Part shown: one piece after another, positions 3,893 through 7,840 of the stretch | Layout: every line of letters starts with the position of its first letter | Position numbering within the stretch: the stretch's first letter is position 1 | DNA from: Oscillospiraceae bacterium | Lineage (GTDB): Bacteria > Bacillota > Clostridia > Oscillospirales > Ruminococcaceae | Assembly (NCBI GenBank): GCA_003516865.1 | Contig: DPBR01000101.1 | Coordinates: 1,671-9,510 of the forward strand | DNA: 7,840 nt | Direction of reading: 5' to 3' | Made by a program: the position numbers and the translations under genes | The notes under the pieces: model-generated | What the model was told of the DNA's origin: nothing | The model's input: only the letters and a program-made list of their open reading frames with translations | Databases searched by the model: none

Positions 3893-6706
3893 ATGGCGGA
3901 GAAAAAGACGGGTTCACGCACTGCGGGGACTACGGGGAAAACAAAAACTGCGGCTCGCTCAAAAAAGGCGCTCGAAGAACAGCGCCTGCGCGAAGAAGCG
4001 CTGAGAAAAAGCAGAAACAGGCGGAAAATCGCGTCCGTTGCGCTGCTTGCGCTGGGCGTTGTGTTCGCGTTTATTGCGATTATACCGGGAAGCGAGGGCT
4101 GGAACGCGCTACACAATGTTATGCACGGACTTTTCGGCATACCCGCGTACGTTTTCGGACCGTTTATGATAACGCTCGCGGTGCTTATTTCTTCAAACCG
4201 ACCGAACGCCGCGTTTACCGTGTGGAAGTTCGTTTTCGCGCAGCTTATTCTCTGCGCCGCGTTTGAAATATTCATCACAGGAAAGGTTAACGGCGCGAAT
4301 TTCGGCGAGGTTTGCGCAAATCTTTACACAAACGGCGTAAATTTCGCGGGCGGCGGATTTTTCGCGCTGATACTCGGCGTGCCGCTGCTGTTTCTCGGAA
4401 AGCTCGGCGCTTCGATTATAATTGTGATAATAACGCTCGTGTGCGTTGTGCTGATGATTGATATGCCGCTTAACGAGATGTTCGGGAAAATCGGAAAGGG
4501 CGTGAAAAAAGCGGGAACAAAGACCGCCGAGGGTATCGAGCGCCGCCGTGAACAGAACGCGGTTCTCAATCAGGAATACCGCCGTATCCGCGAGGAGGAA
4601 AAGGCGCGGAAGCTCGCCGCCGTGCAGACGACAAAGAAGATTGAACGCGACCTGCACAAAGAAGCTCAGAAACGTTCTCAGCTTGACGAGATGAAAGACG
4701 TTGTGGGAAGCGTTGGAAAAACAGGCGCTCCCGAAGCTTCCGAAGCGCCGAAAGCCGAAAAAAAGCCCGCCGTAAAGCTGCCGCCCGAACGCGACACAAA
4801 CAAGGTTCTCGAAGAACAGCGACAGGATTCGCGCGATTACCGCGAGGCGCTGAAGAAATATATGGAGAAAAAACACCCGATAATACGCGAACCCGAAAAG
4901 CCCGACCCTGAGCGTTTTGTTGACAACGACGCGGATTTGGTGCCGATTGTCGACGCTCTGGACAAGCTTAACGCGGAAAAAGGACCTGCGCGCGTATCGA
5001 AGATAATGGACGCGCCGCGCAGGGATATCGTGTATTCCGACGAGCTGAAAACGCCCGCCGCAAAGCCGCGCGTTAATATCGACGAGATTTCCGAGGTTGA
5101 CGAGGCGGAACTTCCGTTCGATATCGACGATATTCCCGCGGAAAACGCTCACGAAGCGCCCGCAATGCCCGAAATAAAGCCGATTGCGAAGCCTGAATTT
5201 CACGAAAACCGCGAAAAGCAGCTCACGCTCTCGGACGTGTACACATTGCCGCCGATGTCGCTGCTGAACGAGGTGAAAAAGCCTGCGAAGCCCGATGATA
5301 TCGAAAACGAAATTCACCGGAACGCACAGAAGCTTGTCGAAACGCTCAAGAGCTTCGGCGTTCAGACAACGTTCCTCGGCGCTTCGAGAGGTCCTTCGGT
5401 AACGCGCTATGAGCTTCAGCCCGCGCCCGGCGTTAAAATCTCGAAAATATCGGGACTTGCGGACGATGTTGCGCTTAATCTCGCGGTTTCGGGAGTAAGA
5501 ATTGCGCCCGTTCCCGACAAGGCTGCCGTGGGAATTGAAATCCCGAATAAAGTCAAGGAAACCGTGTTCTTCCGCGAACTCGTTGACAGCGAAACGTTCA
5601 AAAAGACGTTCGCAAACAAGCTAGACAGCGTTCTCGGAAAGGATATCAGCGGCGAAACGGTGCGCTGCAACGTGTCAAAAATGCCGCATCTGCTTATTGC
5701 GGGAACTACGGGTTCGGGTAAATCCGTCTGCGTAAACTCGATTATAATGAGTATTTTGATGAAATCAACGCCGTCGGACGTGCGATTGATAATGGTCGAC
5801 CCGAAGCAGGTTGAATTTATGATGTACAACGGTATCCCTCACCTGCTGATACCCGTCGTAACCGACCCGAAGAAGGCTGCGGGCGCGCTCGCGTGGTCCG
5901 TGACCGAAATGGAGAACCGCTATACGCTCTTCTCCGAGAACAACGTGAGAAATATCGACGGCTACAACGAGCTTGTCGAAAAAGGTATGATTGACGGCGA
6001 AATAATGCCGAGAATTGTTATTTTCATAGACGAGCTTGCTGATTTGATGATGGCTTCTCCGAAAGACGTCGAGGACAGCATCGTCCGCCTCGCGCAAAAA
6101 GCCAGAGCCGCCGGTATGCACCTTGTTATCGCAACGCAGAAGCCCACAGTGCAGGTTGTCACGGGTCTTATCAAGGGCAATATCCCGTCCAGAATAGCGC
6201 TTATGGTCGCTTCTCAGGTGGACAGCCGCGTAATTCTGGACGCTTCGGGCGCGGAAAAGCTGCTCGGAAACGGCGATATGCTGTATATGCCCGTTGGTTC
6301 GCCGAAACCGATAAGACTTCAGGGCTGCTATGTTTCGGACGATGAAGTAGAGCGCGTTGTGGAGTTCATCAAGCAGACGTTCAGAGCAGAATACGATGAG
6401 AATATTATGGCTGAAATCGAGCGCCAGACCGAGATTGTCGCAAACACGGACAAATCCGCTTCCGCAGACGATTCCGAGGGCGACGACGCGGACGAAAAGC
6501 TCGGCGACGCAATCGAATTTGTTGTAACGGCGGGACAAGCAAGCACCTCCGCGCTTCAGCGCCACCTGAAACTCGGCTACGGCAGAGCTGCGCGCCTTAT
6601 CGACACGATGGAGAAAATGGGGATTGTCGGTCCTTTCGAGGGCAGCAAACCGCGCGCCGTTCTTATGACGAAACAGGAATGGTACGAGAGAAAATTAAGG
6701 AATTAA
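3893..6706 (+). CDS. ftsK: FtsK/SpoIIIE-family septal DNA translocase
   Basis: A 937-residue membrane-anchored motor that pumps double-stranded DNA through the closing septum, in vegetative division or in forespore formation. In order: a basic cytosolic leader (1-45); about four to five transmembrane helices (near 46-64, 84-101, 108-128, 152-169, 172-190); a long charged linker (about 195-455) starting with an Arg/Glu/Lys-rich likely coiled coil (215-325); the alpha/beta motor (about 460-830); and a winged-helix gamma domain (about 868-930). Walker A is GTTGSGKS at 604-611, Walker B is IVIFIDE at 708-714, and the conserved MVDPKQVEF block is at 634-642. The gamma domain (ASTSALQRHLKLGYGRAARL, then GPFEGSKPR) matches the module that reads oriented chromosomal signals (KOPS/SRS). 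Start: ATG at 3893 with GGGGTG at 3882-3887. The tepA linkage resembles Bacillus spoIIIE; whether it serves as FtsK or SpoIIIE cannot be decided from sequence. Confidence 0.96.
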   Translation: MAEKKTGSRTAGTTGKTKTAARSKKALEEQRLREEALRKSRNRRKIASVALLALGVVFAFIAIIPGSEGWNALHNVMHGLFGIPAYVFGPFMITLAVLISSNRPNAAFTVWKFVFAQLILCAAFEIFITGKVNGANFGEVCANLYTNGVNFAGGGFFALILGVPLLFLGKLGASIIIVIITLVCVVLMIDMPLNEMFGKIGKGVKKAGTKTAEGIERRREQNAVLNQEYRRIREEEKARKLAAVQTTKKIERDLHKEAQKRSQLDEMKDVVGSVGKTGAPEASEAPKAEKKPAVKLPPERDTNKVLEEQRQDSRDYREALKKYMEKKHPIIREPEKPDPERFVDNDADLVPIVDALDKLNAEKGPARVSKIMDAPRRDIVYSDELKTPAAKPRVNIDEISEVDEAELPFDIDDIPAENAHEAPAMPEIKPIAKPEFHENREKQLTLSDVYTLPPMSLLNEVKKPAKPDDIENEIHRNAQKLVETLKSFGVQTTFLGASRGPSVTRYELQPAPGVKISKISGLADDVALNLAVSGVRIAPVPDKAAVGIEIPNKVKETVFFRELVDSETFKKTFANKLDSVLGKDISGETVRCNVSKMPHLLIAGTTGSGKSVCVNSIIMSILMKSTPSDVRLIMVDPKQVEFMMYNGIPHLLIPVVTDPKKAAGALAWSVTEMENRYTLFSENNVRNIDGYNELVEKGMIDGEIMPRIVIFIDELADLMMASPKDVEDSIVRLAQKARAAGMHLVIATQKPTVQVVTGLIKGNIPSRIALMVASQVDSRVILDASGAEKLLGNGDMLYMPVGSPKPIRLQGCYVSDDEVERVVEFIKQTFRAEYDENIMAEIERQTEIVANTDKSASADDSEGDDADEKLGDAIEFVVTAGQASTSALQRHLKLGYGRAARLIDTMEKMGIVGPFEGSKPRAVLMTKQEWYERKLRN

Positions 6707-6707
6707 G

Positions 6708-7840
6708 ATGTACAGAAACGATGAAATGATGCGCAGGCTCGACGAGTTCCTGCTTGAAGTGCAAAAACCTTCGCGCTATATCGGCGGCGAGAGCGGAAGC
6801 GTGGTTAAGGATAAGGAGAATGTTGACGTGAGGTTTGCGTTCTGCTTCCCCGACACCTACGAGATAGGAATGTCCCACCTTGGGATAAAGATACTCTACG
6901 GGCTGAAAAACGCCGTTCCGAACTACTGGTGCGAGCGCGTGTTTATGCCGCTTCCCGATATGGAGGAGAAAATGCGCGAGCGGAATATCCCGCTTTACGC
7001 TCTCGAGAGCCTCGACCCGATTAAAGATTTCGATTTCATCGGCTTCACGATACAATACGAGCTTTGTTACACCACTATACTCGAAATGCTCGACCTTGCG
7101 GGAGTTCCTGTTCTTGCAAGCGAGCGGACTTCCCTTACGCCGATTGTTATGGGCGGAGGACCGTGCGTGTGCAACGCAGAGCCGCTTGCGGATTTCTTCG
7201 ATTTGTTCGCAATAGGCGAGGGAGAGGAAATGAACCTTGAGCTTATGCGGCTTATGGAAGAATGTAAGAAAAAAGGCGCGTCAAAGGCTGAATTTCTCGA
7301 AAAAGCCGCGCAAATCGAGGGAATTTACGTTCCTTCTCTGTATGACGTTGAGTATAACGAGGACGGCACGATTAAGGAAATCACCGCGAAAAACGGCGCT
7401 CCCGAAAAGGTGAAAAAGCGCGTTATAAAGGACTTCGACAAGGTTTACACACCGGATAATTTCGTTGTGCCGTTCACGGATATCGTTCATAACAGAGCGG
7501 TTATCGAGGTGCTTCGCGGGTGTATTCGCGGGTGTCGGTTCTGTCAGGCTGGGTTCGTTTACCGACCGTTTCGCGAAAAGAGCGCGCAGACGGTTCTGGA
7601 GCAGACAAAAACGCTCTGCGCGAACACGGGCTATGACGAGGTATCGCTCTCGTCCCTGTCCACAAGCGATTTTTCGGATATCGAGGGGCTGCTCTCAACG
7701 CTCACCGCGTACACCTCGAAAAACCGCATAAATCTGTCGCTGCCGTCGCTGAGGGTTGACCGCTTCAACGAGAAGATTTTCGAGGAAATCTCGTCCGTGA
7801 GAAAAAGCGGACTTACATTCGCGCCCGAAGCGGGAACGCA
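6708..7840 (+). CDS. TIGR03960-type B12-binding-domain radical SAM protein, 3' end beyond window
   Basis: The first 377 codons are present and open at the right edge. The N-terminal part (about 18-200) has the conserved blocks of the TIGR03960 family: KPSRYIGGE (20-28), RFAFCFPDTYEIGMSHLG (42-59), GGGP (149-152) and GEGEE (170-174), resembling a cobalamin-binding-like domain. The radical SAM cluster motif is C272-x3-C276-x2-C279 in RGCIRGCRFCQAGFVYRP; its three cysteines ligate a 4Fe-4S cluster that cleaves S-adenosylmethionine. LPSLRVDRF and the final TFAPEAGT are further family blocks. The substrate is unknown. Family members often stand beside a DUF2344 (TIGR03936) gene and RNase G, then the L21/L27 ribosomal genes; none of these is in view. 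Start: ATG at 6708, one base after the ftsK stop, with TAAGGA at 6696-6701 six bases upstream, so translational coupling to ftsK is likely. It is a partial gene only because of the window edge. Confidence 0.9.
   Translation, partial: MYRNDEMMRRLDEFLLEVQKPSRYIGGESGSVVKDKENVDVRFAFCFPDTYEIGMSHLGIKILYGLKNAVPNYWCERVFMPLPDMEEKMRERNIPLYALESLDPIKDFDFIGFTIQYELCYTTILEMLDLAGVPVLASERTSLTPIVMGGGPCVCNAEPLADFFDLFAIGEGEEMNLELMRLMEECKKKGASKAEFLEKAAQIEGIYVPSLYDVEYNEDGTIKEITAKNGAPEKVKKRVIKDFDKVYTPDNFVVPFTDIVHNRAVIEVLRGCIRGCRFCQAGFVYRPFREKSAQTVLEQTKTLCANTGYDEVSLSSLSTSDFSDIEGLLSTLTAYTSKNRINLSLPSLRVDRFNEKIFEEISSVRKSGLTFAPEAGT

Noticed and set aside
4193..5317. Long minus-strand open frame (374 codons) opposite the ftsK linker
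   Set aside because: It lies wholly inside ftsK, whose motifs are intact. The translation is rich in Arg, His, Phe and Leu with no domain, and arises from the repeated GAA/GCG/AAG codon pattern on the plus strand.
5765..6565. Minus-strand open frame (266 codons) opposite the FtsK motor domain
   Set aside because: It overlaps the Walker A/B-containing region of a clear gene; its translation shows no recognisable motif and no ribosome binding site was evident. Treated as an antisense shadow.

Overview
The window looks like chromosomal DNA from an endospore-forming clostridial bacterium (Bacillota, class Clostridia). The reasons are a SipL-type spore-coat morphogenetic protein (DUF3794/SPOCS domains plus a C-terminal LysM), the first codons of spoIVA, TepA and a SpoIIIE/FtsK translocase close together, strong AGGAGG-like Shine-Dalgarno sites, and G+C near 50% by eye with many GCG, TTC and GAC codons. 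The genus cannot be fixed from the sequence. No tRNA, rRNA, CRISPR array, insertion sequence or phage gene was seen.

Layout. Two divergent transcription units share the gap 1691-1904. Leftward (minus strand) run sipL (155-1690) and then the first 15 codons of spoIVA (1-45, cut by the window edge). They are separated by about 110 bases holding several short inverted repeats but no terminator. Upstream of sipL is a close match to the mother-cell sigma-E promoter consensus. Rightward (plus strand) run tepA (1905-2798), an overlapping TTG-started 46-codon ORF (2795-2935), uppP (2997-3866), ftsK/spoIIIE (3893-6706) and a TIGR03960-type B12-binding radical SAM gene (6708 to the right edge, incomplete). 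A near-consensus sigma-A promoter lies upstream of tepA. Gaps in the rightward unit are at most 61 bases and contain no intrinsic terminator, so it reads as one operon.

How the genes may work together. The leftward pair probably encodes two partner proteins of the spore-coat basement layer: SpoIVA is the ATPase that coats the forespore, and SipL binds it through its LysM domain. The rightward unit looks vegetative and mixes a ClpP-fold TepA protein, the phosphatase that recycles the undecaprenyl carrier for wall synthesis, and the membrane-anchored motor that moves chromosome ends through the division or sporulation septum. The tepA-small gene-spoIIIE order resembles Bacillus (tepA-ylzJ-spoIIIE), here with uppP inserted.

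No wholly new system is evident. The points most worth a second look are the sipL-spoIVA adjacency behind a sigma-E-like promoter, the unusual cysteine content of SipL, the histone-H1-like Lys/Ser/Ala tail on TepA, and the small overlapping gene after tepA.
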